From contig CAISPO010000003.1 of NCBI GenBank assembly GCA_903887415.1, positions 124,001 through 188,000 on the forward strand: a DNA stretch of 64,000 bases. Reading direction: 5' to 3'. The notes below the pieces were generated by a model. It worked only from the letters and a program-made list of their open reading frames with translations, was not told the DNA's origin and did not search any database. Position numbers and translations under genes: made by a program. Below are positions 15,587 to 23,882 of the stretch, in pieces (position 1 is the first letter of the stretch; every line of letters begins with the position of its first letter). This stretch comes from an uncultured Bacteroidota bacterium. GTDB taxonomy: Bacteria > Bacteroidota > Bacteroidia > Chitinophagales > Chitinophagaceae.

Positions 15587-16615
15587 ATGAACAGCATCGC
15601 AGGCAAACGATTTCAGGATATTCCAGTCTCTATACTGGATCTTGCACCAATAACGGAAGGTAATACCGCAGAAACAACATTCAAAAACAGCCTTAAGCTG
15701 GCGCAGGCGGCGGAAGCGATGGGGTATAAGCGCTACTGGCTGGCGGAGCACCACAATATGGAAAGTGTGGCAAGTTCGGCAACGGCAGTGCTTATTGGGT
15801 ATATAGCCGGTGGCACTAAAACCATGCGTGTGGGCAGTGGGGGTATTATGTTACCCAATCATGCCCCCCTTGTTGTGGCGGAACAGTTTGGTACACTGGC
15901 TTCGTTATATCCCGGCCGTATAGACCTTGGATTGGGACGGGCTCCCGGTACTGACCAACTAACGGCAATGGCTCTTCGCAGGAACCGCATGGAGACAGCA
16001 CAGGATTTTCCTGATGATATCTTAGCGCTTCAAAAATATTTCTCTGCAGAGAACAGTAAAGCGAAAGTGCGTGCCATACCCGGCGAGGGGTTGGACATAC
16101 CTATATGGATATTGGGTTCCAGTACTGATAGCGCGCAACTCGCAGCCCTGTTGGGATTACCGTATGCATTTGCCAGCCATTTTGCCCCTGCCCATTTCTT
16201 AACCGCAATAGACTTGTACCGAAGGCACTTCCGCCCATCGGCCTACCTGGATAAGCCTTATGTGATGGCATGCGTGAATGTAATAGCGGCGGACACCAAT
16301 GCGGAGGCAGAGCGGCTGGCTACATCGTACTACCAGCTAGTAACCGGTATAATAACCGGCAGGCGCAGGCGTCTGCAAAAACCGGTAGATAGCATGAGCG
16401 GGCTTTGGACAGACCAGGAGGAAGCGTCCGTAAGGCAAATGGCGCACTATGCCTTTATAGGTGATGCCGAAAAGATAGGCGCTGATCTCTCATTTTTCCA
16501 GCGGCAGACGCAACTTGACGAAATAATGGTGACCAGCCACATCTATGATCCGGAGGCGCGCATACATAGCTATGAGCTGCTGCAAAGCGTACATAAGAAT
16601 GAGCGCGGGGCGTGA
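15587..16615 (+). CDS. LLM-class flavin-dependent oxidoreductase (luciferase-like)
   Basis: A 342-residue TIM-barrel protein of the bacterial luciferase-like group. It shows [11 protein letters not shown] near the start, [12 protein letters not shown] (about 47-58, the conserved AEHH/NM motif), [40 protein letters not shown] (about 83-122), and [28 protein letters not shown], all typical of the E. coli YhbW-like subgroup that uses FMNH2. The substrate is unknown. ATG 15587 is preferred to the TTG three codons earlier. It lies between two copies of the tRNA-Leu 3' end (15415 and 16631), so it may have arrived with or been trapped by an insertion event. Confidence 0.9.
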   Translation: MNSIAGKRFQDIPVSILDLAPITEGNTAETTFKNSLKLAQAAEAMGYKRYWLAEHHNMESVASSATAVLIGYIAGGTKTMRVGSGGIMLPNHAPLVVAEQFGTLASLYPGRIDLGLGRAPGTDQLTAMALRRNRMETAQDFPDDILALQKYFSAENSKAKVRAIPGEGLDIPIWILGSSTDSAQLAALLGLPYAFASHFAPAHFLTAIDLYRRHFRPSAYLDKPYVMACVNVIAADTNAEAERLATSYYQLVTGIITGRRRRLQKPVDSMSGLWTDQEEASVRQMAHYAFIGDAEKIGADLSFFQRQTQLDEIMVTSHIYDPEARIHSYELLQSVHKNERGA

Positions 16616-16630
16616 AAAAAGATAGAGCGA

Positions 16631-16656
16631 TGGTTCGAATGACAGTCCCGGCACTT
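16631..16656 (+). repeat. Degenerate copy C of the tRNA-Leu 3' end
   Basis: TGGTTCGAAT at 16631-16640 equals the T loop of the tRNA (14750-14759). It is followed by CAGTCCCG-GCACTT with one inserted and one missing base, then AAAT.GAGAGCGAAGAA, matching the sequence after the tRNA. It cannot fold as a tRNA, since the 5' two thirds are absent. Confidence 0.75.
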
Positions 16657-16775
16657 AAATTGAGAGCGAAGAAAGAGAGCAGCGAGCGACAAGCCCTTCT
16701 CTTTCTCATTTCCCCATCGCTTCCGCAGTGTTTCTTTGCTATAAATATCTATTTTAGCTGAAATAAACTTGCATT

Positions 16776-17348
16776 ATGAAAACAATCCCGGCCATTTGTT
16801 TCCTACTAATATTGACCGCCTGTGGTGGTAAAAATAAATACCGTAAAGCTGCCGATGAGATGGCATCTAATGCACCCGAGCCGACAAATATGAACGCCGG
16901 GAAAAGAGAGTACACTATTGCAATCCCAGAGGGCTGGACTGCCGAACACCGAAGTGCGAATGGCGTGGATTACTATTTTTTACTTGCCCCAAAAACTAAG
17001 GATGATCCAAATACGAATATTAATGTGACCACCGAGTTTATGCAGCATTTGAGCCTGGAGGACTATGAAGCCAAATCGATAGAATCAGTTAAAAAATATA
17101 TCCCCACATCTGCGATTACAGCACAGGGCGATATAGACGCAAATGGCTTAAACGGCAAGTGGTATAGCTATACAATAGAACCGCAAGGAATAAAGGCCTC
17201 TCTGGTGAACTACGTTTTCCCTAAGGATGGAATAGCCTATACAATAACTGCTGGTACGCAAACAAAAGATGCCGCCAGGTACAGAAATACGTTTGATTCA
17301 GTAGCCCGATCATTGAGATTTACGAGAAGTAATTTATTGAAAAAGTAA
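16776..17348 (+). CDS. Lipoprotein, PsbP/DUF1795-like fold possible
   Basis: A 190-residue lipoprotein with lipobox LTACG (Cys16). The mature part contains REYTIAIPEGWTAEH, then DPNTNINVTTEFM, YEAKSIESVKKYI, and a final AYTITAGTQTKDAARYRNTFDSVARSLRF. This order resembles PsbP-like or DcrB/DUF1795 domains, small alpha-beta-alpha sandwiches of unclear function. A TATTTTAG box at 16750-16757 could be its -7 element. It is alone in its strand direction, and downstream lies a convergent small gene. Confidence 0.7.
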   Translation: MKTIPAICFLLILTACGGKNKYRKAADEMASNAPEPTNMNAGKREYTIAIPEGWTAEHRSANGVDYYFLLAPKTKDDPNTNINVTTEFMQHLSLEDYEAKSIESVKKYIPTSAITAQGDIDANGLNGKWYSYTIEPQGIKASLVNYVFPKDGIAYTITAGTQTKDAARYRNTFDSVARSLRFTRSNLLKK

Positions 17349-17394
17349 TGTTCTGATCACAACATTCGCAAAGATGAGCTCCAGCTTTAGCAGA

Positions 17395-17682
17395 TCATTT
17401 TCCTTCCGTTTCCTTCTTGGTCATTTTTTCTTCTTTTTTCACCGCTTTTTTCTTTTCCCTTGCCACCTTTTTACTTTTATTGTGGCTGGCGGCTTTGTCC
17501 ATTTTCGCTTCTTTCTTTTCCTCCTTTTCGTCTTTTCTATCCGCTTTTTTGCCCATATCGCCCTCCTCGTCTTTTTGTATCTTTTTCTCTTCTTTTTTTA
17601 CGTCCTTGTGGTCTTCCTGGCAATAGGAATTTGCGGCACCAAACAATAATGATAATAACACTGGTAAGAAGATTTTTTTCAT
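17395..17682 (-). CDS. Small secreted Lys/Glu-rich protein
   Basis: A 95-residue product: signal peptide MKKIFLPVLLSLLFGAANSYCQ and then about 70 residues almost entirely Lys, Glu and Asp with a few Ala and Met. It is disordered or a single charged helix. The ATG at 17682 gives a standard signal peptide; an upstream ATG at 17709 only adds MNQVFKTRK. No function can be assigned. Similar short Lys-rich secreted proteins occur at 29964-30224 and 33504-33770 in this window. Confidence 0.6.
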   Translation of the reverse strand: MKKIFLPVLLSLLFGAANSYCQEDHKDVKKEEKKIQKDEEGDMGKKADRKDEKEEKKEAKMDKAASHNKSKKVAREKKKAVKKEEKMTKKETEGK

Positions 17683-17844
17683 TTTCCTGGTTTTAAAGAC
17701 TTGATTCATTTTTTAAAGATACACCTAATAATGAGAGCGCACCAATGAAAGCGAGGTGTCAGCAGCGCGCTCTTTCCGCTCCCATACTCTTTTCTGCACG
17801 CTCCCAAAAACCGGGCACGATTATTTTGCTATCTTTCTAAAGAA

Positions 17845-18741
17845 ATGAAACCCAGGCTATTCATCTATGTGTCGTTAGCAGCAGATCTATCGATCGCTAT
17901 ATCTAAATTTATTGCGGCGGGTATAACCGGCAGTTCTTCGATGATCTCGGAAGGTATTCATTCCGTGATAGATGCTGCCAGCCAGATGATGCTGATATGG
18001 GGAGTAAAAACGAGCAGGAAAAAGGCGGACGATGAGCGACCATTTGGCTATGGCAGAGAGCTTTACTTCTGGTCATTTATGGTATCACTTGTCATGTTTC
18101 TTTTAGGCGGGTGTATATCATTGTACGAAGGCATAGAGCGACTCAACAAACCTGAGTTTACCGGGAGCCCAAATCTTAGTTACATAACCCTGGCAATAGC
18201 CGCTGTGTTTACCGGGATATCTATTACAACGGCCTATAAAGCCTTTAATAAACAACGTGGGGCTACCTCGTTCTTCAAGGCAATCACACAAAGTAAAGAC
18301 CCTTCTACCTTTATTGTATTGCTGGGCGATGTAGGCGATATGCTGGGATTGTTCGTCGCATTCCTGGGCGTGTACCTGGGGAGATTATTTCATAATCCGA
18401 TTTATGATGGCGTGGCATCTATACTAATCGGGCTGATACTGATCGCGATTTCCATGCTGCTGGTAAGGGAAAGCAAAAGCCTGTTGATGGGCGAAGCAAT
18501 AAGCAAAGTTGCCTTGCGCAAAATTGTTGCGATCGCAGAGGCGGATAATGCGATAGTAAAAGTTAAGAAGCATTTCTCGACCTACCTGGCGCCCGACGAG
18601 GCTATACTACAGATAATAGCTGTGTTTAAAACAGGCCTGACCACGCAGGAGATAACGAGCTCGATAGAAAGGATCACAAACCTGATAAAGAAAGAATTTC
18701 CACGAGTGAAGCAAATATTCATTGAACCGGTGGCAAAGTAG
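17845..18741 (+). CDS. Cation diffusion facilitator (CDF) family transporter
   Basis: A 298-residue membrane protein with about six transmembrane segments in residues 1-215 and a cytoplasmic C-terminal domain (about 215-298) of the CDF dimerisation type. GSSSMISEGIHSVIDAASQ in the second helix carries the H-x3-D metal motif. The fifth helix has LLGDVGDMLGL with Asp in place of the usual His-Asp pair, like the SLC30A9-type subgroup. Such proteins export Zn2+, Fe2+ or Mn2+ by proton exchange; the metal here is undetermined. Confidence 0.85.
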   Translation: MKPRLFIYVSLAADLSIAISKFIAAGITGSSSMISEGIHSVIDAASQMMLIWGVKTSRKKADDERPFGYGRELYFWSFMVSLVMFLLGGCISLYEGIERLNKPEFTGSPNLSYITLAIAAVFTGISITTAYKAFNKQRGATSFFKAITQSKDPSTFIVLLGDVGDMLGLFVAFLGVYLGRLFHNPIYDGVASILIGLILIAISMLLVRESKSLLMGEAISKVALRKIVAIAEADNAIVKVKKHFSTYLAPDEAILQIIAVFKTGLTTQEITSSIERITNLIKKEFPRVKQIFIEPVAK

Positions 18742-18783
18742 TCCGCTATGAGGATAGCCTCTGTTTCTTCGGATCAAATCATT

Positions 18784-18791
18784 TAGCTTTG
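18784..18791 (+). promoter_or_regulatory. TAGCTTTG -7 box for the 18833 gene
   Basis: An exact TAnnTTTG match 41 bases before the small gene at 18833. It supports that gene being expressed. Confidence 0.45.
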
Positions 18792-18832
18792 CATATTAAT
18801 CAACAAAAGCACTCCCCAAAATAAAAAACAGC

Positions 18833-19018
18833 ATGGCTGCAAGAAAACGAATCGTAAAAAAACGGCCCCAATACAGGCTCCCTAAAGCAGAGCAAGAAAT
18901 GGAAGAGCTGGACCTGAAAAAAGTGAAAGCTAAGGTGTTGGAAGAATTGGCCGAAAACCAGAAAAAAGCCAATGAGTGGCTCGATAAAGAGCTGGATAAA
19001 AATCTGAAGAACCCTTAA
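18833..19018 (+). CDS. Small basic helical protein
   Basis: A 61-residue product with an Arg/Lys-rich start (MAARKRIVKKRPQYR) followed by one long amphipathic helix of Glu/Lys/Leu heptads (LDLKKVKAKVLEELAENQKKANEWLDKELD). There is no signal peptide. A promoter-like TAnnTTTG box precedes it and a terminator-like stem follows, so it is treated as a real gene. Function is unknown; a nucleic-acid or protein-binding coiled coil would fit. Confidence 0.55.
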   Translation: MAARKRIVKKRPQYRLPKAEQEMEELDLKKVKAKVLEELAENQKKANEWLDKELDKNLKNP

Positions 19019-19081
19019 GCAACAATAAAAATCTGCACAGGGACATCTGTAGTATATCCGAAAACCGATGCTAAAAATAAA

Positions 19082-19124
19082 AAGCGGAGCCTGGCAAACG
19101 AAAAACGCCTGGCACACTCCGCTT
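19082..19124. terminator. Bidirectional terminator-like hairpin
   Basis: AAGCGGAG (19082-19089) is complementary to CTCCGCTT (19117-19124), with an additional CCTGGC/GCCTGG-like interior. It lies between the convergent genes ending at 19018 and 19145. Confidence 0.6.
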
Positions 19125-19144
19125 AACTTTCAGTGTTATCACTG

Positions 19145-20023
19145 TTAGTTTTTTGATTTCGTTACAGTCTTCGTCTTTACTTTACCCTTCGCTTTCCTTA
19201 CCAACTTATAATTGAGGCTTATCAGCAGTCCGCCGGTAGCATTATTAGTGGCAGCGCGCGCACTGCTGTACACCTTCTCGGATACGCCAAATGCCGTAGT
19301 CGTTTCACTTTTATTTTCCACATCGCCGAGGCCATAATCCAGCCGCAGATGCGCCGAAAGCACCAGGTTTGAAGGCAGGTTAATGCCCACGCCCAATCCC
19401 AGCACCGCATCCACTGTGGTTTTTTTATAAAAGTCTTCAGCCTTTAAATTGTAGTTGGAAGGCGATATGGTTTTTCCATTTACCTGTATATTCACAGCGT
19501 TAAGCATGTCCAACTGAGGGCCGATGAATGAACTGAAATAGACTCCTTTTGTATTATCCCCGGTATATCTGAATAACAGTGGTATCTTAAGACAAGTAGT
19601 TGATATGTCGGCTGTATAGTTGCCGGTAAACGACACATTGTTAGCATATGCGAACGATTGAAATGCCTGGCTTAAGATTACAATACCATAACCAGAAGGC
19701 GTTATCTGCGAAACCTCGCCTTTATAGCTCTGCCCCTGTTTGGCATAGAGCACGTTCAGCTCCACGCCTATATGCTTATTGAAACTGTATCCGCCAGATA
19801 TGCCTCCGGCAATTTTTACACTATTTTTATAATCAAGCTCGGGGCCTGCGGCCTGGTCGTTACTGTTAATCAGGGAAGATGTCCCAACGAAGCCTTTTAA
19901 TCCAAAATCAAATCCGCTTTGGGCAAAGGATGATGTACTGATCAACAACAGGCAGCCTGCCGCCAGATATTTTCCGATAGACGCTACACCTGTGTTTCTC
20001 AGCTGCAACGATGTTTTCTTCAT
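19145..20023 (-). CDS. Outer-membrane beta-barrel protein (PorT-like)
   Basis: A 292-residue protein with a signal peptide (hydrophobic YLAAGCLLLISTSSFAQ, cleavage near residue 35) followed by SGFDFGLKGFVGTSSLIN, KIAGGISGGYSFNKHIGVELNVLYAKQG, and later VDAVLGLGVGINLPSNLVLSAHLRLDYGLGDV. This is the pattern of the outer-membrane protein beta-barrel (PorT-type) family common in Bacteroidota. It ends with a basic KAKGKVKTKTVTKSKN tail. An ATG three codons upstream (20032) is an equally possible start. Its role is unknown. Confidence 0.8.
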   Translation of the reverse strand: MKKTSLQLRNTGVASIGKYLAAGCLLLISTSSFAQSGFDFGLKGFVGTSSLINSNDQAAGPELDYKNSVKIAGGISGGYSFNKHIGVELNVLYAKQGQSYKGEVSQITPSGYGIVILSQAFQSFAYANNVSFTGNYTADISTTCLKIPLLFRYTGDNTKGVYFSSFIGPQLDMLNAVNIQVNGKTISPSNYNLKAEDFYKKTTVDAVLGLGVGINLPSNLVLSAHLRLDYGLGDVENKSETTTAFGVSEKVYSSARAATNNATGGLLISLNYKLVRKAKGKVKTKTVTKSKN

Positions 20024-20194
20024 TAAATCCATAAGTTATTTTAATTGGCTTAAGCTGGTTACTATTAATTTCGTTTTGAATGTTAATACGCTAAAGATTG
20101 AACTATTTTTTTTGTAAAACAAATTCCGGAACCATGTAACTGAACCGAATATAGAGTTTGCACCATTTACACAAACAACTGTACAAATTGTTAT

Positions 20195-20202
20195 TATTTT
20201 TG
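20195..20202 (+). promoter_or_regulatory. TATTTTTG -7 box for the AlkD-like gene
   Basis: An exact TAnnTTTG match 23 bases before the ATG at 20226. Confidence 0.5.
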
Positions 20203-20225
20203 CCCGGTACAATTTATCTGCGACA

Positions 20226-20933
20226 ATGACTTCCAATGAAATTCTGAAACAACTGGAAACACTAGGCCTGCCCTCTATTAAGAACGTGCTGCTGAAACAT
20301 GGCATAAAGGAGCCACTGTATGGCGTGAAGATAGAGGAGCTAAAAAAAATACAAAAGAAAATAAAGGATGGGCACGAGCTTTCCCTGCAACTCTATAAAA
20401 CCGGCGTTTATGATGCTATGTACCTGGCCGGACTGGTTGCCGAACCGGAAAAGATGTCAGCGAAGGAATTGCAGGAATGGGCACAACAAGCAAATGCACC
20501 GGTACTCTATGAAACAACGGTGGCGTCTGTTGCGGCTGAAAGCAAGCATGGCATGGAACTGGCAAAGAAATGGATCGCTTCTAAAGATGCAGGCATAGCC
20601 AGCGCCGGGTGGGCCACCCTTGCAGCTATCGTATCTATAAAAGATGACAGCGAACTGGATATACTGATGCTGAAAGAACTGATGGATAAGGTGGCCGCAA
20701 CAATAGACAGCAGCCCTAATCGTGTAAAGTCAACCATGAATGGCTTTATGATAGCTGTGGGCATTTATGTAAAAGAGCTGAACGGACTGGCAAAACAGAC
20801 CGCTCAAAAAATAGGCAAGGTAAAAGTGGATATGGGCGATACTGCTTGTAAGGTGCCTTTTGCAGTTGATTACATTGAGAAAGCCGAGGGTAAAAACGTA
20901 ATTGGGAAGAAGAAGAAAACAGCGAGATGTTAA
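20226..20933 (+). CDS. AlkD-like DNA alkylation repair protein
   Basis: A 235-residue all-helical protein with HEAT-like repeats of the DNA alkylation repair family: YGVKIEELKKIQKKIK, YDAMYLAGLVAEPEKMSAKELQEWAQQ, and KHGMELAKKWIASKDAGIASAGWATLAAIV. The C-terminal part (VKVDMGDTACKVPFAVDYIEKAE) resembles the group that lacks the Asp and Trp catalytic set of true AlkD glycosylases, so base excision activity is not assured. It is cytoplasmic. A dispersed repeat begins immediately after the stop codon. Confidence 0.8.
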   Translation: MTSNEILKQLETLGLPSIKNVLLKHGIKEPLYGVKIEELKKIQKKIKDGHELSLQLYKTGVYDAMYLAGLVAEPEKMSAKELQEWAQQANAPVLYETTVASVAAESKHGMELAKKWIASKDAGIASAGWATLAAIVSIKDDSELDILMLKELMDKVAATIDSSPNRVKSTMNGFMIAVGIYVKELNGLAKQTAQKIGKVKVDMGDTACKVPFAVDYIEKAEGKNVIGKKKKTARC

Positions 20934-20934
20934 A

Positions 20935-20962
20935 CCCCCTGCCCCTAAAGGGGAGTGCTTTG
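20935..20962. repeat. Dispersed repeat with CCCCTAAAGGGG core
   Basis: CCCCCTGCCCCTAAAGGGGAGTGCTTTG. The same element with two changes lies at 25211-25238, where it contains a gene's stop codon. The core is palindromic. Confidence 0.65.
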
Positions 20963-21022
20963 CGGCTAAAATATTTAGCAACAGTTCTTTAATCAACATC
21001 GCATTTTCAAAAACTCAAGGCT

Positions 21023-21619
21023 ATGTACTCAAAATTCAGATCAAGAGTCCAAAAAATACTAGCCATTCCGGACACGGAGTGTGATGCTTTTTTCTCTTCC
21101 GAAAAGAAATTCAGGAACCTCAAAGCAAAGGAATATTTGATTCGGGAAAATGAGACCTGCCACGAGGTTGCGTTTGTAAACAGCGGTGTGTTACGTATGT
21201 ATTACCTCTCCCCCGCCGGTAAGGAGATAAATACCATGTTCTTTTTTGAAAACGATTTTGCAACCTCCTTTCAAAGTATGCTGCTGCAAAAGCCCAGCAG
21301 ATATTTTATACAGGCACTGGAAGATTGCGAGCTGATAACGGTAGCATACGATACTTTGCAAAATGCTTACGACCACTCCCATCTATGGAATAAATTCGGC
21401 AGGATCATTGCCGAGAAAAGTTATATCATCTCGGAAAAAAGAATTGAAAACCTGCTGTTCCTGGATGCAGAAGAACGCTACCTGAACCTGGTGAAAACAT
21501 ACCCTAAAGTGTTTGAGCAGGTGCCCCTTTATCACATTGCATCATATCTTGGCATAGAACGCGAAAGCCTGAGCCGGCTCAGAAAGAAACTATCTCAGCC
21601 TAAAACGATTGTAACATAG
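21023..21619 (+). CDS. Crp/Fnr-family transcriptional regulator
   Basis: A 198-residue regulator. An N-terminal cyclic-nucleotide-binding-like beta roll (about 25-115; LIRENETCHEVAFVNSGVLRMYYLSPAGKEINTMFF) is followed by a long helix and a C-terminal HTH (VPLYHIASYLGIERESLSRLRKKL, about 170-193). The Arg/Glu pair that binds cAMP in Crp is not evident, so the ligand is unknown. This short form is abundant in Bacteroidota. The DinB gene 52 bases downstream on the same strand is a plausible co-transcribed partner. Confidence 0.88.
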   Translation: MYSKFRSRVQKILAIPDTECDAFFSSEKKFRNLKAKEYLIRENETCHEVAFVNSGVLRMYYLSPAGKEINTMFFFENDFATSFQSMLLQKPSRYFIQALEDCELITVAYDTLQNAYDHSHLWNKFGRIIAEKSYIISEKRIENLLFLDAEERYLNLVKTYPKVFEQVPLYHIASYLGIERESLSRLRKKLSQPKTIVT

Positions 21620-21671
21620 ATCATTTTCAGAAAGCGCAATGATCTCCAACTTTATGTCATAAAATCTATTT

Positions 21672-22220
21672 ATGACACAGAAAAAGATCATGGAGAAACT
21701 GCACACTGCATTTACAGAGGTAGAGCAAACTGCAAACCTTGTTCCGGAAACATATTACTTTAAGCGACCCCTGGCGGATAAATGGTCTGTGGCAGAAAAT
21801 GTGGAGCATTTGTTTCTTGCAGTAAAGCCGCTTGTAGGGTTATTTGGCAAGCCGGAAATAATGCTGGCAAACTGGGGTAAAAGCAACCGCCCATCCGGCA
21901 GTTATGACCAGGTTGTTGCTACCTACCTTGAAAAAGTAGGGAACGTGGGCGTTAATGCCTTCATCACTTCACCTGATAACATGACCGATTCAAAGCAGGA
22001 ACTTATTGAAAACCTAAAGGCCATTAATAATAAATTGCTGGTGCGGGTATCGTTGTTTACAGAGCAGGAGCTGGATATGTACCAGGTACCGCATCCACTG
22101 ATAGGGTTGCTGACCTGCAGGGAATTCCTGTACTTTACCCACTACCACACCCTGCGGCATTGTGAAACGATAAAAAAGAGCCTCATCCCGGCCTTCCGCC
22201 AAGGGGAAGGAGGTGTTTAG
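21672..22220 (+). CDS. DinB-family protein
   Basis: A 182-residue four-helix-bundle protein of the DinB/YfiT-like metalloenzyme superfamily. ADKWSVAENVEHLFLAV (about 36-52) gives the first His, and YFTHYHTLRHCETIKKSL near the end gives the H-x3-H pair. Members bind a divalent metal and some transfer low-molecular-weight thiols. The last dozen residues (LIPAFRQGEGGV) are encoded by a dispersed-repeat-like sequence and are probably not ancestral. It lies 52 bases after a Crp/Fnr-type regulator. Confidence 0.8.
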   Translation: MTQKKIMEKLHTAFTEVEQTANLVPETYYFKRPLADKWSVAENVEHLFLAVKPLVGLFGKPEIMLANWGKSNRPSGSYDQVVATYLEKVGNVGVNAFITSPDNMTDSKQELIENLKAINNKLLVRVSLFTEQELDMYQVPHPLIGLLTCREFLYFTHYHTLRHCETIKKSLIPAFRQGEGGV

Positions 22221-22240
22221 TATCCCGGCGGGGCTTCGCT

Positions 22241-23233
22241 TCATACCGTCATTAAGCTACAGCCTCTTAGTGCGCTGTGGTCCATCCTTCCCAGCACTTC
22301 GAAAGAGCCGTCTGATGCTATATCACCAATATCTTCGGTAGCTATAAATGAGCAGGAGTTGATGTTTGCAAGGTCTATAATGTTGAGGCAGCCGGTGCCG
22401 TGTTCCAACACTTCAAGCGGGTCATTTATGTCGCGGGCAAGAACACGCATAGTACTGGTGCATTTAAAGATGCCGCCCGCCGTGGCATATGCCTGGGAGA
22501 GCAATTCAGTCATACCATATTCTGAATGCACTTCATTTAGCTGCCATTTTTTTTTGAGTATCGCATGAACCTCCGCGCGGGTAAGCTCTTCACGCCGTCC
22601 CTTCATGCCGCCGGTTTCCATAACTATAGTATTTGAAAGGGGCATAGGGAATGCATCCGCAAAGTCGAGCAGGGCAAAGGTGACGCCAAGCAGCAGCACT
22701 TTTTGTTTGCTCTTTTCCAGGCGGACAAGCACCTCGCTGAGCTTTGCCCATTCGCTGATATAAAAACCATTATCGGCATGGCCGCTTTGCTCCATCAGCG
22801 TCTTTGCCATATATACCAACGATGCATTTTGCCGCTCCAGGTAAGAAGGCAGTAATGCCAGTATCACACATTCTGCCGGGTCTTCGTAAAACTCCTTAAA
22901 GCCCTGTAGCAGGGACGACCGGTATATAGCCGCGTCTGTTACATAATGCCGGGATGCCTGGTCTCCGGTTGTACCGCTGCTTTCGAATACCAGCTCAGCA
23001 GTGCCGTTGTTACCGGTTATTACTTTATGAGTCTTGAAAAATGAAACAGGCAAAAAAGGTATCTGCGGCAATAAATTAATTCGGGCGGCGTTAACATGCA
23101 ATGCATTGCAGTACTCCCGGTACAAAGCATTATTTTCATGTTGATACCGGAATACATCCAGTGCAATATTCCTAAAGTTACCGGCGTCTGCCGCAAGGAC
23201 CGCTGAATTATTTAACGATGTATTATAAGGCAC
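22241..23233 (-). CDS. LuxE-family acyl-protein synthetase/transferase
   Basis: A 330-residue adenylate-forming enzyme of the LuxE type. It shows IPFLPVSFFKTHKV (about 57-70), the nucleotide-binding ESSGTTGD (about 84-91), ETGGMKGRREELTR (about 207-220), EYGMTELLSQAY (about 238-249) and a final LGRMDHSALRGCSLM. In bioluminescent bacteria LuxE activates fatty acids for reduction by LuxC, but no luxC-like reductase is near, so this member probably activates an acid for another pathway. It is divergent from the lipoprotein gene at 23253, with 19 bases between the starts. Confidence 0.85.
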   Translation of the reverse strand: MPYNTSLNNSAVLAADAGNFRNIALDVFRYQHENNALYREYCNALHVNAARINLLPQIPFLPVSFFKTHKVITGNNGTAELVFESSGTTGDQASRHYVTDAAIYRSSLLQGFKEFYEDPAECVILALLPSYLERQNASLVYMAKTLMEQSGHADNGFYISEWAKLSEVLVRLEKSKQKVLLLGVTFALLDFADAFPMPLSNTIVMETGGMKGRREELTRAEVHAILKKKWQLNEVHSEYGMTELLSQAYATAGGIFKCTSTMRVLARDINDPLEVLEHGTGCLNIIDLANINSCSFIATEDIGDIASDGSFEVLGRMDHSALRGCSLMTV

Positions 23234-23239
23234 TTTTAT

Positions 23240-23247
23240 TATCTTTG
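23240..23247 (+). promoter_or_regulatory. TATCTTTG -7 box just before the 23253 gene
   Basis: An exact TAnnTTTG match ending five bases before the ATG at 23253, so the predicted transcript would start at or beside the start codon. Confidence 0.45.
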
Positions 23248-23252
23248 GTATA

Positions 23253-23726
23253 ATGAAAATCCGGTATCTGGCCTGTTTATTATTCGTTTCTATGGCATTT
23301 TTCTCGTGCCAGAAGAATAATAATGTGTCAAAGATACCACAGATCGGGCTTATCTATTTTGGTTCCGGCGAGGGTACAGATTCCATGAGGCTGAATTTTG
23401 ATACCGCTTTTTTGAAATTCTCTATTGTTGACGGAGATGCGGACCTGGGAGTTGGTACCCACGCCGACATTTTTATCAAAGATTTCCGATACGATACCGG
23501 GTATGTAGGTTATTCTTTCCCAACAATAGACCAAACAATCGAAGACCCCAAAAAAGGTATCCAGGGAACCTGTACTTTCGAGTTTTTACCTGACATCCTT
23601 ACTTCTCGCAGCGACTCCCTCCATATGGCGACGGGGGATACCACTCATTTTGAAGTGTATATAGAAGACCGTGCAGGCAATCAGAGTAACCACATAGTTA
23701 CCGGTCCGATCATTATGAGGCCTTAG
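23253..23726 (+). CDS. Lipoprotein of unknown function
   Basis: A 157-residue lipoprotein: MKIRYLACLLFVSMAFFSC gives a lipobox with Cys19. The mature part is a predicted beta sandwich with paired acidic loops (LKFSIVDGDADLGVG, FEVYIEDRAGNQSNHIVTGPI), a form frequent in small Bacteroidota outer-membrane lipoproteins. No enzyme motif is seen. It shares a 19-base divergent region with the LuxE-like gene. Confidence 0.75.
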   Translation: MKIRYLACLLFVSMAFFSCQKNNNVSKIPQIGLIYFGSGEGTDSMRLNFDTAFLKFSIVDGDADLGVGTHADIFIKDFRYDTGYVGYSFPTIDQTIEDPKKGIQGTCTFEFLPDILTSRSDSLHMATGDTTHFEVYIEDRAGNQSNHIVTGPIIMRP

Positions 23727-23882
23727 CTTTCTGCTGTATCTCCTGGGCTTTTTAGCATTAAACCTTCTCTTTTGCGCCAAAAATGAGCAAAACGCGCGTT
23801 TTTGACTGGTACGTCTATAGAAAGTTAATGATAATCTATTGTTCATTAACCGATAAAACCTGTAAATTGCATACTCATTTTT

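Noticed and set aside
15587-16615. LLM-class protein together with the LuxE-like gene as a bioluminescence system
   Set aside because: The two genes are 6 kb apart, on opposite strands. The LLM protein belongs to the YhbW-like subgroup, and no luxB or luxC partner is present.
17735-17819. Possible fourth trace of the tRNA-Leu end (AATGAGAGCG, AATGAAAGCG, CCGGGCAC)
   Set aside because: Only short fragments of 8-10 bases match and not in the order seen in copies A-C, so chance cannot be excluded.
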